Assembly (NCBI RefSeq): GCF_021213805.1
Contig: NZ_JAJQJI010000006.1
Span: forward strand, 186,001 to 250,000
DNA: 64,000 nt
Direction of reading: 5' to 3'
DNA from: Mycobacterium sp. MYCO198283
GTDB lineage: Bacteria > Actinomycetota > Actinomycetes > Mycobacteriales > Mycobacteriaceae
Shown: one piece after another, positions 11,904 through 24,261 of the stretch
How positions within the stretch are numbered: position 1 is the first letter of the stretch
How the letters are laid out: each line of letters opens with the position of its first letter
The notes under the pieces: model-generated
Databases searched by the model: none
What the model saw: the letters and a program-made list of their open reading frames with translations, nothing else
Told to the model about the DNA's origin: nothing
Translations under genes and position numbers: made by a program

Positions 11904-12592
11904 ACCGGCCAGCTCTCCCGCCGCAGCGCCGCGTCGAAGAACATCCACTCGTAGCGGGCGGTCGTGACGAAGTGCGCGCGGGCCGCCGCCTCGTCGGCGG
12001 CGGTGAGCGTCGGGCCGACTCGATCCGTGAGCGCCAATACCTCCGCAACCGTGGCGGTGAACTCGTCGCCCCCGTAGCTGTCGATCCACGCCTGGTAGCG
12101 GTCGTCGCGAGAGCCGTTGCGCGCCAGCGCGATCCCCACTTCGGCGTAGATCCAGTAGCACGGCAGGATCGCGGCGAGCCCGTCGGCGAAGCTGCCGCCG
12201 TAGGCGGTCGCGAGCAGGTAGCTGCAGTAGGCGCGGGTCGTGGGCGACGGCGCCGTGTCCTCCAGCGCCGCGGCGTCGACGCCGAGCCGGGGGAGCAGGC
12301 TGCTGTGCAGTTCCAGCTCGACGTCGAAAACCTCGGCGGCGTGCCGCGCGAACATCGCGGTGTCGGCGGGCGCCGGCGCCTTGGCCGCGACGATGGCCAG
12401 CGCGCGGGCATAGTCCCGCAAGTAGTGGACGTCCTGGGCGACGTAGTGGGCGAACGCCCGGTCGTCGAGGCTGCCGTCGGTGAGGCCGACGACGAACGGG
12501 TGGGCGTGGATGGCCGCCATGATCGGCGCGATGTCGTGCCACAGCGCCGTCGACCACGCCTCGGGGTCGGCCGCGCCGATCGCCGGCGTCAT
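11900..12592 (-). CDS. tenA: TenA-family thiaminase II / aminopyrimidine aminohydrolase
   Basis: TenA hydrolyses thiamin-breakdown pyrimidines to salvage HMP for thiamin synthesis. This 230-residue all-helical protein shows the family signatures FAHYVAQDVHYLRDYARAL, the catalytic-Cys segment LPCYWIYAEVG, WIDSYGGDEF, and the late helix with a glutamate or similar acid (MFFDAALRRESW). The length is normal. The ATG at 12592 has no ribosome-binding site but overlaps the stop of a 16-codon leaderless reading frame, so it may be reached by coupled re-initiation. No TPP riboswitch pattern was seen in the short leader. The stop shares CTAG with the convergent VOC gene. Confidence 0.85.
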   Translation of the reverse strand: MTPAIGAADPEAWSTALWHDIAPIMAAIHAHPFVVGLTDGSLDDRAFAHYVAQDVHYLRDYARALAIVAAKAPAPADTAMFARHAAEVFDVELELHSSLLPRLGVDAAALEDTAPSPTTRAYCSYLLATAYGGSFADGLAAILPCYWIYAEVGIALARNGSRDDRYQAWIDSYGGDEFTATVAEVLALTDRVGPTLTAADEAAARAHFVTTARYEWMFFDAALRRESWPV

Positions 12593-12639
12593 GAGCCGGC
12601 CGCTGCGGTATCGGCGATGGGGGAGGCGACAGTCTGCAC
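12589..12639 (-). CDS. putative 16-residue leader peptide before tenA
   Basis: A GTG at 12639 stands six bases after a TAGAAT box (12651-12646), the arrangement of a leaderless start. Its frame runs 16 codons (starting VQTVASPIAD) and ends in a TGA that overlaps the tenA ATG as ATGA. This would let ribosomes pass on to tenA, which lacks a ribosome-binding site. The alternative is that a one-base error separates the true N-terminus from the TenA body. Confidence 0.4.
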   Translation of the reverse strand: MQTVASPIADTAAAGS

Positions 12640-12645
12640 GCGGTG

Positions 12646-12651
12646 ATTCTA
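12646..12651 (-). promoter_or_regulatory. -10 box (TAGAAT) for the tenA leader
   Basis: TAGAAT on the minus strand lies six bases before the GTG at 12639. It is one of the best matches to the mycobacterial -10 consensus in this window. Confidence 0.5.
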
Positions 12652-12706
12652 ATGAGGTGGTGCCCCCGGGCCACAGGCTGAGCACCTGCTTGGCAGACTG
12701 TCGGCC

Positions 12707-13201
12707 ATGGCACAGATAACGCTTCGTGGAAATCCGATCAACACGGTCGGCGACCTGCCCGCCATCGGCTCCCCGGCGCCGGCGTTCACGCTGACCGGCA
12801 CCGACCTGGGGACCGTCAGCAGCGAACAGTTCCGCGGTAAGCCGTTGCTGCTCAACATCTTCCCGTCGGTGGACACGCCGGTGTGCGCCACGAGCGTGCG
12901 GACGTTCAACGAGCGTGCCGTCGACAGCGGCTTGGCGGTGCTGTGTGTGTCGAAAGATCTGCCGTTCGCGCAGAAGCGGTTCTGCGGCGCCGAGGGAATC
13001 GAGAACGTGACGACGGCGTCGGCGTTCCGTGGCAGCTTCGGCGACGACTACGGCGTGACGCTCGCCGACGGCCCGATGGCGGGGCTGCTCGCCCGCGCCG
13101 TCGTCGTGGTGGGCGCCGACGGCAACGTCGCCTACACCGAGCTGGTTCCGGAGATCGGCCAGGAACCCGACTACGACGCCGCCATCGCCGCGGCGTCCTG
13201 A
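12707..13201 (+). CDS. tpx: thiol peroxidase Tpx
   Basis: Tpx is an atypical two-cysteine peroxiredoxin that reduces hydroperoxides using thioredoxin. The 164-residue product has the peroxidatic Cys60 in PSVDTPVCATSVR and the resolving Cys93 in KRFCGAEGIENV. Both positions match M. tuberculosis Tpx, and Thr57 of the active-site TxxC is also present. The length is normal. It begins at an ATG 20 bases beyond the end of the ribosome-poor leader region shared with tenA, which is transcribed in the opposite direction. A large palindrome follows the stop and probably ends transcription. Confidence 0.93.
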   Translation: MAQITLRGNPINTVGDLPAIGSPAPAFTLTGTDLGTVSSEQFRGKPLLLNIFPSVDTPVCATSVRTFNERAVDSGLAVLCVSKDLPFAQKRFCGAEGIENVTTASAFRGSFGDDYGVTLADGPMAGLLARAVVVVGADGNVAYTELVPEIGQEPDYDAAIAAAS

Positions 13202-13212
13202 CGCCGGGTGCA

Positions 13213-13239
13213 GTGACGTCACCGCGGCGGTGACGTCAC
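13213..13239 (+). terminator. 27-base near-perfect palindrome after tpx
   Basis: Arms 13213-13225 and 13227-13239 are perfect inverted copies containing TGACGTCA, separated by one base. In RNA this folds into a stem of about 11 pairs. Only a short U run follows (GTTTC), so it is a weak intrinsic or I-shaped terminator. As DNA it could also be a protein-binding palindrome. Confidence 0.55.
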
Positions 13240-13316
13240 CGTTTCGGCACGCTTGGGCATCGGCTTCACGACGACCCCGCCGCGGCACTGACAGCTGGGC
13301 CGGCGGTGTTGTAGAA

Positions 13317-13880
13317 GTGAACGCCGTGATTACAGTTGCGGGTGTTCCTCGGGGGGCGCTCCGGCGCGGCGCAGCGATGCTGCTGGGAGCGCTGCTGGTC
13401 CTGACGACACCGGGATCGGCCACCGCGAACCCCCTCACGCGGCCCGCCGCTCAGCAGCGCGCCGTCGAGCTGGTGCTGTCCCGGGCACTCTCGCAGCGCG
13501 GCGTCCCGTTCGTCTACGGCGGCGGCGACGCCACCGGCCCCACCCGTCCGAGGCCCGCGGCTCCCGCGCCCGATCCGCTCGTCGCACCCGCCGCCCCGGG
13601 CGTCGCCGGGTTCGACGCCTCCGGCCTGGTGGTCTACGCCTTCGCCGGCGCCGGCATAGCGATGCCGCGCACCTCCGCTGACCAGTACCGCATGGGCCGC
13701 AAGATCCTGCCGTCCCAGGCGCTGCCGGGCGACCTCATCTTCTACGGTCCGCAGGGCACCCAAAGTGTCGCGATCTTCGTCGGCAACCAGCAGATGGTGG
13801 AGGCCACGGACCCGGCCGTCACGGTGTCACCGGTGCGGTTCGACGGCATGACGCCCTACCTGGTGCGCATCATCGGGTAG
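13317..13880 (+). CDS. ripD: RipD-like catalytically inactive NlpC/P60 protein
   Basis: NlpC/P60 proteins cut peptidoglycan stem peptides with a Cys-His pair. Here the nucleophile motif DCSGLV reads DASGLV and the His motif (HVAI) reads SVAIFVGN, so both catalytic residues are replaced, by Ala and Ser. These are the same substitutions I recall for M. tuberculosis RipD, which binds but does not cut peptidoglycan. An N-terminal secretion signal (hydrophobic core LLGALLVLTT, cleavage near ATA-NP) leads into the domain, with a short Pro/Ala-rich insert (RPRPAAPAPD) inside it. Of the in-frame GTG codons, 13317 or 13326 is most likely; no clear ribosome-binding site decides between them. Confidence 0.8.
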   Translation: MNAVITVAGVPRGALRRGAAMLLGALLVLTTPGSATANPLTRPAAQQRAVELVLSRALSQRGVPFVYGGGDATGPTRPRPAAPAPDPLVAPAAPGVAGFDASGLVVYAFAGAGIAMPRTSADQYRMGRKILPSQALPGDLIFYGPQGTQSVAIFVGNQQMVEATDPAVTVSPVRFDGMTPYLVRIIG

Positions 13881-13997
13881 CAGGCCCGCGCGCATCAGCG
13901 CGCCGGGCGGAATATCGCACGGCGGGCCCGCGATATGTCCGGTGGATCTCCGGGTACCCGAGCAGCACGGTCCCGGAGGCGAACGGACAGGAGCGCG

Positions 13998-14177
13998 ATG
14001 ATGATCTTGGCGGTGCCGGCCCTCCTGCTCGTCGGCCTCGTCGGGGTGGTGCTGGTGGCGGGCGGCGACGTGGTCGTGCCGGTGTTTGTCGGGGCGCTGT
14101 CGGTGATGGCGCTGACGTTGCTCGCGCTCGACGGACGGTCTCAGGGCGGCGGCTTCCGGCTGCCACGCCATCGGTGA
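13998..14177 (+). CDS. small hydrophobic membrane protein
   Basis: A 59-residue protein with two long hydrophobic stretches (about 3-22 and 26-46) and a basic, glycine-rich tail (GGGFRLPRHR). An AGGAG site stands just before two consecutive ATG codons (13998 and 14001), and the spacing favours the second. No family is recognised. The strong ribosome-binding site and strict GC third-position bias make it a real gene despite its size. Confidence 0.6.
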   Translation: MMILAVPALLLVGLVGVVLVAGGDVVVPVFVGALSVMALTLLALDGRSQGGGFRLPRHR

Positions 14178-14205
14178 AGGCGGTCACCTCGACGGCGCTC
14201 TCGGT

Positions 14206-14751
14206 TCAGCGGCGCGCCAGTAGCCACGCCGCGCCGTCGGCCTCGCCGCCGGCAAGCACCCGCAGCGAAGCGAACGCCCGGCGCAACTCGCCGGGCCGCG
14301 CGCGAAACGGGCCGGGCGCCGCACCGACCTCACTGCACGCGCTGACCGCGAGCAGCCCGCCCGACGCCAGCCGGCCCACGATCGCCGCGTCGAGCCGGCG
14401 GTCGCGGAACCGGTGGCAGACGATCACATCGGCGGCGGGCCCGGCGGGCAGGCCGTCGTCGAGGTCGGCGGCCGCGAACCGGCAACGCTGCGCGACGCCG
14501 CACCGCTGCGCCAGCGCCGCCGCCCGTGCGATCGCCACCGGCGAAACGTCCACCCCGAGCACGGTGAGGCCGCGGCGGGCGAGCCAGACCGCGGCCAGCC
14601 CGTCACCGCACGCGAGGTCGAGCGCGACACCGGCCACCGGGAACTGCGCGGCGAACGGCCGGAACTCCGGCGGCAGCGCCACCGCGCCGACGGCCGGTGC
14701 CGGGCGGTCGGCATAGCGGGAGTCCCACCGCCGCCGATCCGCCTCCGACAC
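14206..14751 (-). CDS. class I SAM-dependent methyltransferase
   Basis: A 181-residue methyltransferase. Motif I is ALDLACGDGLAAVWLARRG, with the acidic end of strand 2 in VLGVDVS and motif II-type AADLDDGLP. This matches small Tehb/UbiE-like enzymes, but the substrate is not evident. The GTG at 14751 is seven bases after TACGCT, a leaderless arrangement. It is divergent from the membrane protein gene, 77 bases away. The second half is rich in Ala, Gly and Arg, with no extra domain. Confidence 0.8.
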   Translation of the reverse strand: MSEADRRRWDSRYADRPAPAVGAVALPPEFRPFAAQFPVAGVALDLACGDGLAAVWLARRGLTVLGVDVSPVAIARAAALAQRCGVAQRCRFAAADLDDGLPAGPAADVIVCHRFRDRRLDAAIVGRLASGGLLAVSACSEVGAAPGPFRARPGELRRAFASLRVLAGGEADGAAWLLARR

Positions 14752-14814
14752 ACCAGCGAGCGTAGGTCGCCGACCACCACGCCGCAGTTTCCCGTCGGTG
14801 CAACGGTAGACCTT

Positions 14815-14829
14815 TAGACTCTCGCGCCA
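14815..14829 (+). promoter_or_regulatory. leaderless promoter (TAGACT)
   Basis: TAGACT at 14815-14820 ends eight bases before the ATG at 14829, and no ribosome-binding site lies between them. The arrangement fits a leaderless or near-leaderless message. Confidence 0.5.
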
Positions 14830-15611
14830 TGGGTGTGCTGATCGGCTTCGCGCCGTGGATCGTCTACTGGGTTCTGGTCGGCAACGTGCCGTTCACCGCG
14901 GCGGTGGCGGTGGCGCTCGCGATGGCGGTGGCAGCGCTGGTGATCGGGCGGCGGCGGGGGGCGCCCGGCGCCATCCTGGAGATCGGCACCGTCGCAGTGT
15001 TCGCGGTGCTCACCGTGCTCACCCTGGTGGTCGGCCAGGATTTCCTGGAGCGCTGGCTGCAGCCGCTGGGCACCTTCGGGATCTTCCTCGTAGCGCTGGT
15101 GAGCCTGCTGGCCGGCAAGCCGTTCGTCCGCGAGTTCGCCGAGGCGGGCCAGCCCGCCGACATCGTGAAGACCGACGTCTTCGCCCGCATCGTCACCGTC
15201 CTCACCTGGGTGTGGGTGGCGGCGTTCGCCGGGATGACGGTCTCGGCGGCGATCCCCCCGATCGTGCAGGGCGACGCCACCCTGCTCGACACCCGCACGC
15301 CGCTGTCGGTCGGCTGTTACTGGGTGATCCCGTACAGCCTGCTCGGCGTCGCCGCGCTGCTGTCGCGGATCCTGCCGGACCGGATGACCGCGGGGCTGGG
15401 CGACGCCGTGCGCAACACCACCTTCGTCGCCTTCGCGGAAGCGGAGATCGACCAGCTCTATTACCTGGCGCAGCAGCATGCCGATCGTGAAGTCGGCCCG
15501 GGCAAAGAGGCCTACGACGTCAAGGTCGGTGGCAAAGGGACGCCGCTGGTGGGAGACGAGACCCGGCTGTCGTGGCCTTCGACGTACCGGGTGCGCGACA
15601 AGCGGCGCTGA
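14829..15611 (+). CDS. polytopic membrane protein of unknown function
   Basis: A 260-residue protein with about six membrane segments: residues 1-19, 22-39, 50-70, 78-94, 117-138 and 157-178. A soluble C-terminal tail of about 75 residues contains EIDQLYYLAQQHADREVG. The family is not one I can name; proteins of this build occur widely in mycobacteria as uncharacterised membrane proteins. It ends 123 bases before the large sensor gene, on the same strand. There is no sign of disruption. Confidence 0.7.
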   Translation: MGVLIGFAPWIVYWVLVGNVPFTAAVAVALAMAVAALVIGRRRGAPGAILEIGTVAVFAVLTVLTLVVGQDFLERWLQPLGTFGIFLVALVSLLAGKPFVREFAEAGQPADIVKTDVFARIVTVLTWVWVAAFAGMTVSAAIPPIVQGDATLLDTRTPLSVGCYWVIPYSLLGVAALLSRILPDRMTAGLGDAVRNTTFVAFAEAEIDQLYYLAQQHADREVGPGKEAYDVKVGGKGTPLVGDETRLSWPSTYRVRDKRR

Positions 15612-15734
15612 CCTCGCAGCGATCGCCGAACGTCCGCCGCGGCGCGGTACGGTGATAAGGAGCGGCCGCCTCCAGCACTGACCGCCCGGACTCCGCCGCT
15701 GCCACACCTCGGTTGGTTCGTCGAAGGGACTCGG

Positions 15735-19879
<4,145 letters not shown>

Positions 19880-19883
<4 letters not shown>

Positions 19884-20200
19884 CAACGCCTCTCACCATC
19901 GGCACGGACCGTCGCGACGACGGCACCGTCGCCGTCGTCGCGAGCGGCGAGATCGACATGAGCAACGTCGCGGAGTTCGCCCGAGCGCTCACCGAGGCCA
20001 TCGGCGCCGGCGACCAGCGACCGGTCACGGTGGATCTGACGGCGGTCGAATACCTCGACAGCGGAGCCATCAACACGCTGTTCTCCTCGGCCGAGGACAT
20101 CCGGGTGATCGCCAACCCGCTGCTGATCCCGGTGCTCACCATCAGCCGGCTGACAGAGCTGGTGTCGGTCGAGCCGCCGCCGGAGCGCCCGGACGCTTAG
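19880..20200 (+). CDS. STAS-domain anti-sigma-factor antagonist
   Basis: A 106-residue STAS protein with the phosphorylatable serine in EYLDSGAINTLF near residue 58 and the opening strand pattern VAVVASGEIDMSN. Antagonists of this kind bind anti-sigma kinases when unphosphorylated. The kinase-type HATPase of the overlapping upstream protein would phosphorylate this serine, and its SpoIIE domain would remove the phosphate. The start overlaps the upstream stop as ATGA, indicating coupled translation at matched levels. The partner sigma factor is not in this window. The TAG overlaps the opposing TAA by two bases. Confidence 0.88.
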
Positions 20201-21759
20201 CCGTCCGCCCGGTGGGACGGCAGTGCGCCGTCGGCGATCAGCGCCGCCAGCGCCCGCCGACTGAATTTGCCGCTCGGCAAGGTCGGCAGCCGGTCGCTCG
20301 TGGTCACCACCCAGCGGGTCGGCACCTTGTACGACGAGAGCTCGCGGCGGGCGTGGGCGGCGATCCGAGCCAGGTCGGCGTCCGGGCCCGCCGGCACGAC
20401 GACGGCGCACACCTCCTCGCCGCGGCGCGGGTCCTCGACGCCGACCACCAGGCACTGCGCCACCTCGGGCAGCGCCTCGATCACCGCCTCGACCTCCAGC
20501 GGGGAGACGTTGGCGCCCGCCGTCTTGATGAGTTCGCTGGTGCGCCCGACGTAGAACAGCCGCGGGTCGCCGGCGCGGCGGTACACCCGGTCGCCGGTGT
20601 GGTACCAGCCGTCGGCGTCGAAGGTCTCGGACCGTTCGCGCTTGTTGTAGCCCGCCATCACGCCCACCCCGCGGACCAGCAGCTCGCCGACCGTGCCGTC
20701 GGGGACCGGGCCACCGTGCCCGTCGACGATCGCGATCTCGGTGTGAGCGAACCCGCCGGCGGTCTCGGTCATCGTGCGGTGCACCGGATAGCCGTCGGGG
20801 ACGTCGATCATCGCGATGTCCAGCGGGCCGTCGCGCAACAGCGGCGCGCAGCTCAGGTCCCGCGCGGCGAAGCTGGGGTGCTCGCGCAGCCGCTGCGTGA
20901 ACGCCGGCCAGCCGACCAGACCGGTGGCCCGTTCGCGCTCGAGCAGGTCGAGCGCCGCACCGGGTTCGAGCCGCGGCAGCGTCAGCACCGTCGCCCGGTC
21001 GTGCAGGGCGCCCGTCGCGGCCAGCAGTCCGCCGATCCAGAAGAACGGCATCGCGCAGAGCACCCGCACGTCGCCGTCGACGCCGGTCACGGCGCGGATG
21101 GCGGCCGGCCACGTCGACGTCTGCCGCACCAGCGTGCCGTGCGTGTGCAGCACGCCCTTCGGGTCGGCGGTGGATCCCGAGGTGTGCACCATGACGGCCA
21201 GATCGGCCGGGAACACCTGCGCCTCGGCGGCGGCCAGCAGGTCGGCGGATACGCCCGGTTCGCCGGCGGCGGCAAACGGCGTGGCCCAGCCCCGGTCGGT
21301 TTTCCCGGCGATCACCACCTCGCGCAGGAACGGCGCGTCGGGCAGGGCCAGTCGGCCGGCGGGCTGCGCGGCGAGGCCCGGGAGCGCCGCCTCGAACCGC
21401 TCACCGACGTCGATGCGCACCACCCGCTCGGGCGCGATGAGCAGCCCCACGTCGGCGAGCCGCAGCACCTTGGCGATCTCAGCGGGGGCGTAGAGCGTGC
21501 TCAGCGGCACTGCGACGGCACCGATCCGCGACACCGCCAGCCACCACAGGATCCAGTCGACGTCGTTGGCGAAGAACAGTCCGACCCGGGCCGCCTTGCC
21601 CACCCCGCGACCGAGCAGCCAGCGCGCCCGCCGTGCCGAGAGCCGCTCCGCCTCGACGTAGCTGAGCCGGGCCGTGGGCGTCACCACGTACGGGTGGTCG
21701 CCGAACCGCGCGGCGGCGTGCGCGAGGAGGGCCGCAACGGTGGCGCGCGGAGCTGTCAC
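20197..21759 (-). CDS. class I adenylate-forming enzyme (acyl-CoA synthetase-like)
   Basis: A 520-residue AMP-binding enzyme of the FadD/acyl-CoA ligase type. The P-loop motif VHTSGSTADPKGV, the adenylate motif GWYHTGD, the hinge near RTSELIKTAG and the C-terminal NVSPLEVEAVI are all present. The catalytic lysine region is KFSRRAL close to the end. It activates a carboxylic acid as acyl-AMP and usually transfers it to CoA; the acid is unknown. The GTG at 21759 is preferred because GAGGA lies eight bases upstream, whereas the GTG at 21816 has no site. It converges on the STAS gene. Confidence 0.85.
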   Translation of the reverse strand: MTAPRATVAALLAHAAARFGDHPYVVTPTARLSYVEAERLSARRARWLLGRGVGKAARVGLFFANDVDWILWWLAVSRIGAVAVPLSTLYAPAEIAKVLRLADVGLLIAPERVVRIDVGERFEAALPGLAAQPAGRLALPDAPFLREVVIAGKTDRGWATPFAAAGEPGVSADLLAAAEAQVFPADLAVMVHTSGSTADPKGVLHTHGTLVRQTSTWPAAIRAVTGVDGDVRVLCAMPFFWIGGLLAATGALHDRATVLTLPRLEPGAALDLLERERATGLVGWPAFTQRLREHPSFAARDLSCAPLLRDGPLDIAMIDVPDGYPVHRTMTETAGGFAHTEIAIVDGHGGPVPDGTVGELLVRGVGVMAGYNKRERSETFDADGWYHTGDRVYRRAGDPRLFYVGRTSELIKTAGANVSPLEVEAVIEALPEVAQCLVVGVEDPRRGEEVCAVVVPAGPDADLARIAAHARRELSSYKVPTRWVVTTSDRLPTLPSGKFSRRALAALIADGALPSHRADG

Positions 21760-21869
21760 GCCTGCGATCCTCGCCGAGCGCTCCCCGCGGCCCGGTCGCG
21801 GGTCCGCCGTGGCCACCCGGCGCGGCCCTATGATGTCGGCGAGGATCGCTCAATGTGGGGGAGTGCACC

Positions 21870-22562
21870 GTGTCCGAACCGGGCGACGAGACGTCAGGCA
21901 AGCAGCCACCGGACGACGAGACGTCAGGCGAGCAGGCACCGGGCGACCAGACGCCGGAGGAGCGGGGCGACCAGACGCCGGAGGAGCGGGGCGACCAGAC
22001 GCCGGAGGAGCCGGCGGCCGCGGAGCGCGCCACCGCCCGCAGCGGCCGCGGCACCATCCGCTGGCAGGACGCGGCCGACACCCGGCCCCGACAGCCCACG
22101 GTCGCCGAGGCGCGGCACCGGGAGAAGGTCCGCAAGGCCCGTGAGGCCGCCGAGCGGTTCGCCGAGGTGCAGGAACGGCAGCGCGCGCAGCAGGCGGCCA
22201 CCCGGCGCAAGGTGCTGATGGGCTCGGTCGCGGTCGTCGGCCTGGTGGGCGTCGTCGCCCTCGGCTACCAGCTGCTCAAGGACGACGACGAGGTGTCCGC
22301 GACGTGCGTCAAGGACGGCACCAACGAGGTGGTGCCCGACAGCTACTGCGCCAGCGGCTCCCCGGGCATGGGCGGGTTGTTCATCTTCGCCGGTTCGCCG
22401 TACCGCTACTACTACGGCGGCTCCAACGGCGGCATCGGCTCCGTCGCCCGCAACGGCACCCTGGAGCTGCCGAAGGGCACGTCGGCCAAGACGAAGTCCG
22501 GGTCGTCGATCACCCGCGGCGGCTTCGGCTCCAGCAGCGCCGGCACCAGCTCGGGCAGCTGA
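21870..22562 (+). CDS. YgiB/YjfM (DUF1190)-like membrane-anchored protein
   Basis: A 230-residue protein. The N-terminal third is acidic and repetitive (three identical-frame GDQTPEER-type octads). A charged helix rich in Arg/Glu/Ala follows (about 75-115), then one membrane segment (about 120-140), then an external glycine/serine-rich tail with two Cys (ATCVKDG, PDSYCASG). The tail holds the RGGFGSSS motif that I associate with YgiB/YjfM proteins. The link rests mainly on context: the next genes match YgiC/YjfC and YjfL, its partners in enterobacteria. The function is unknown. GTG is the start, 15 bases into an open frame. Confidence 0.6.
   Translation: MSEPGDETSGKQPPDDETSGEQAPGDQTPEERGDQTPEERGDQTPEEPAAAERATARSGRGTIRWQDAADTRPRQPTVAEARHREKVRKAREAAERFAEVQERQRAQQAATRRKVLMGSVAVVGLVGVVALGYQLLKDDDEVSATCVKDGTNEVVPDSYCASGSPGMGGLFIFAGSPYRYYYGGSNGGIGSVARNGTLELPKGTSAKTKSGSSITRGGFGSSSAGTSSGS
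21942..22013 (+). repeat. three tandem 24-bp repeats inside a coding region
   Basis: Units 21942-21965, 21966-21989 and 21990-22013 are identical except for the last two bases of the third. Each encodes GDQTPEER/P. Two more diverged units (encoding DETSG) precede them. The unit length of eight codons keeps the frame, so copy number could vary between strains. Confidence 0.85.
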
Positions 22563-23726
22563 GTGAGGCGCCAACGCCACGCGCCGCGGCGCGGCTGGGA
22601 GCAGATCGTCGCCGGGCAGGGCATGTGCTTCGGGACGCCGGCGCGTGACGCCAGCGGCGCCGAACGCCCCTATTGGGACGAGTCGGTGCACTACGTGTTC
22701 GACATGGACGAGGTGCTGTCGCTCGAGGCGTCGGTCGAGGTGCTGCACTCCATGTGCCTCGACGCCGTCGAGCAGGTGGTGCTCACCGAGCGCTACCGCG
22801 ACTTCGGGCTGCCCGAGTGGAGCTGGGAGCACATCGAGAAGTCTTGGCGCCGAAGCGATCCGCACGTCTACGGCCGGTTCGACCTGCGCTACGACGGCCG
22901 CCGCCCGCCGGTGCTGCTGGAGTACAACGCCGACACACCGACATCGCTGCTGGAGGCGGCGATCCTGCAGTGGCACTGGAAGACCGACGTCTTCCCGGCC
23001 GACGACCAGTGGAACTCGCTGCACGAGAAGCTGGTCGAGCGCTGGACCCACGTCAAAGGGTTGCTGCCCGGCGACGAGATGCACTTCGCGTGGTCGGCGG
23101 CCGACCCGACCGGCGAGGACAACGTCACGCTGGCCTACATCCAGGAGTGCGCCGCCGAGGCCGGCCTGAACACCGTCGGGCTGGCCATCGAGGACATCGG
23201 CTTCGACGAGGACCTGCGCCGGTTCGTCGACCTCGAAGAGGCGCCCATCGAGTCGCTGTTCAAGCTGTATCCGTGGGAGTGGGTGCTCGACGACGACTTC
23301 GGCCGGCGCGCGGTCGACTCGCTGCCCGAGACCATGTGGATCGAGCCGCTGTGGAAGGCGCTGCTCAGCAACAAGGCGATCTTGGCGGTGCTGTGGGAGA
23401 TGCACCCGGGGCACCCGAACCTGCTGCCCGCCTACGTCGACGACCCCCATGAGCTGATCGACTACGTCCGCAAGCCCAAGCTCGGCCGGGAGGGTGCGAA
23501 CATCACCATCGTCGGCGACGGCCACGAGGTGCGCACGGGCGGGGTGTACGGCGAGGAGGGCTACGTGTACCAGCTCTTCGACCCGTTGCCGCAATTCGAC
23601 GACATGCGGCCCGTGCTCGGCGCCTGGATCGTCGGCGACGAGTCCGCGGGCCTCGGCATCCGCGAAACCTCGGGGCTCGTCACCGATGACGGCGCCGCCT
23701 TCGTGCCCCACCGCATCCCGCTGTGA
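22563..23726 (+). CDS. YgiC-like glutathionylspermidine-synthase-family ATP-grasp protein
   Basis: A 387-residue protein with the C-terminal-type synthetase fold of glutathionylspermidine synthase. It shows EYNADTPTSLLEAA (substrate/ATP pocket), DIGFDEDL, the ATP-grasp segment RKPKLGREGANI and VYGEEGYVYQLFDPLPQFD. In the family it joins a carboxylate to an amine with ATP. Mycobacteria do not make glutathione, so the substrate must differ. It starts at a GTG immediately after the upstream stop, indicating translational coupling. A strongly expressed-looking DUF350 gene follows after 28 bases. Confidence 0.82.
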   Translation: MRRQRHAPRRGWEQIVAGQGMCFGTPARDASGAERPYWDESVHYVFDMDEVLSLEASVEVLHSMCLDAVEQVVLTERYRDFGLPEWSWEHIEKSWRRSDPHVYGRFDLRYDGRRPPVLLEYNADTPTSLLEAAILQWHWKTDVFPADDQWNSLHEKLVERWTHVKGLLPGDEMHFAWSAADPTGEDNVTLAYIQECAAEAGLNTVGLAIEDIGFDEDLRRFVDLEEAPIESLFKLYPWEWVLDDDFGRRAVDSLPETMWIEPLWKALLSNKAILAVLWEMHPGHPNLLPAYVDDPHELIDYVRKPKLGREGANITIVGDGHEVRTGGVYGEEGYVYQLFDPLPQFDDMRPVLGAWIVGDESAGLGIRETSGLVTDDGAAFVPHRIPL

Positions 23727-23754
23727 CCACCGACCGCGTGACGAAAGGAACCAC

Positions 23755-24204
23755 ATGACCGCAGTGGCGCTCGGCCCCGACTACTGGTCCGTCCTCGGCC
23801 ACGGCGTGACCGCCATCGCGCTCTACGCCATCGTCGGGCTGGCGCTGATGGTGCTCGGGTTCTTCGTGCTGGACTGGACGACACCGGGTCCGCTGCGCAC
23901 GCTGGTGCAGGCCGGCCGGCCCAACGCCGGCGCCATCGCGGCGTCGGGCGTGCTGTCGCTGTCGTTCGTGATCGTGCTGGCCATCTACAGCTCGTCCGGC
24001 GAACTCGTCGACGGCCTCATCAACACGCTGATCTTCGGCCTGCTCGGCATCGTCGTGCAGGCGGCGTCGGTGCGGATCGTCGAACTGGTCACCGGCATCG
24101 ACATCGGGCCCGTGCTCGCCGCCGAGCGGTACACCCCGGAGGCGCTCGTCGTCGTCGCGGGCCACTTCGCGGTGGGCCTCATCGTGGCAGCCGCCATCCT
24201 CTGA
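23755..24204 (+). CDS. DUF350 (YjfL-like) membrane protein
   Basis: A 149-residue protein with four membrane helices arranged as two similar halves: about 12-38 and 57-77, then 83-102 and 125-148. It has the small-residue-rich NAGAIAASGVLSLSFVIVLAIY segment typical of the family. AAAGGA precedes the ATG. With the YgiB-like and YgiC-like genes it forms the set known in enterobacteria as yjfL-yjfM-yjfC. The role of the set is not established; envelope modification is a reasonable guess. Confidence 0.78.
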   Translation: MTAVALGPDYWSVLGHGVTAIALYAIVGLALMVLGFFVLDWTTPGPLRTLVQAGRPNAGAIAASGVLSLSFVIVLAIYSSSGELVDGLINTLIFGLLGIVVQAASVRIVELVTGIDIGPVLAAERYTPEALVVVAGHFAVGLIVAAAIL

Positions 24205-24261
24205 CGCGGTTTCCGGCCGGTCGCGCTCGGGTAGCCGAACCGCACCAGCCAAGGAGGACGC

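Noticed and set aside
12593..12706. A TPP riboswitch before tenA
   Set aside because: The leader is about 50 bases, coding and leaderless; no conserved TPP-aptamer elements are visible.
21942..22013. Short tandem repeats as a CRISPR array
   Set aside because: The units are contiguous with no spacers and encode protein repeats.
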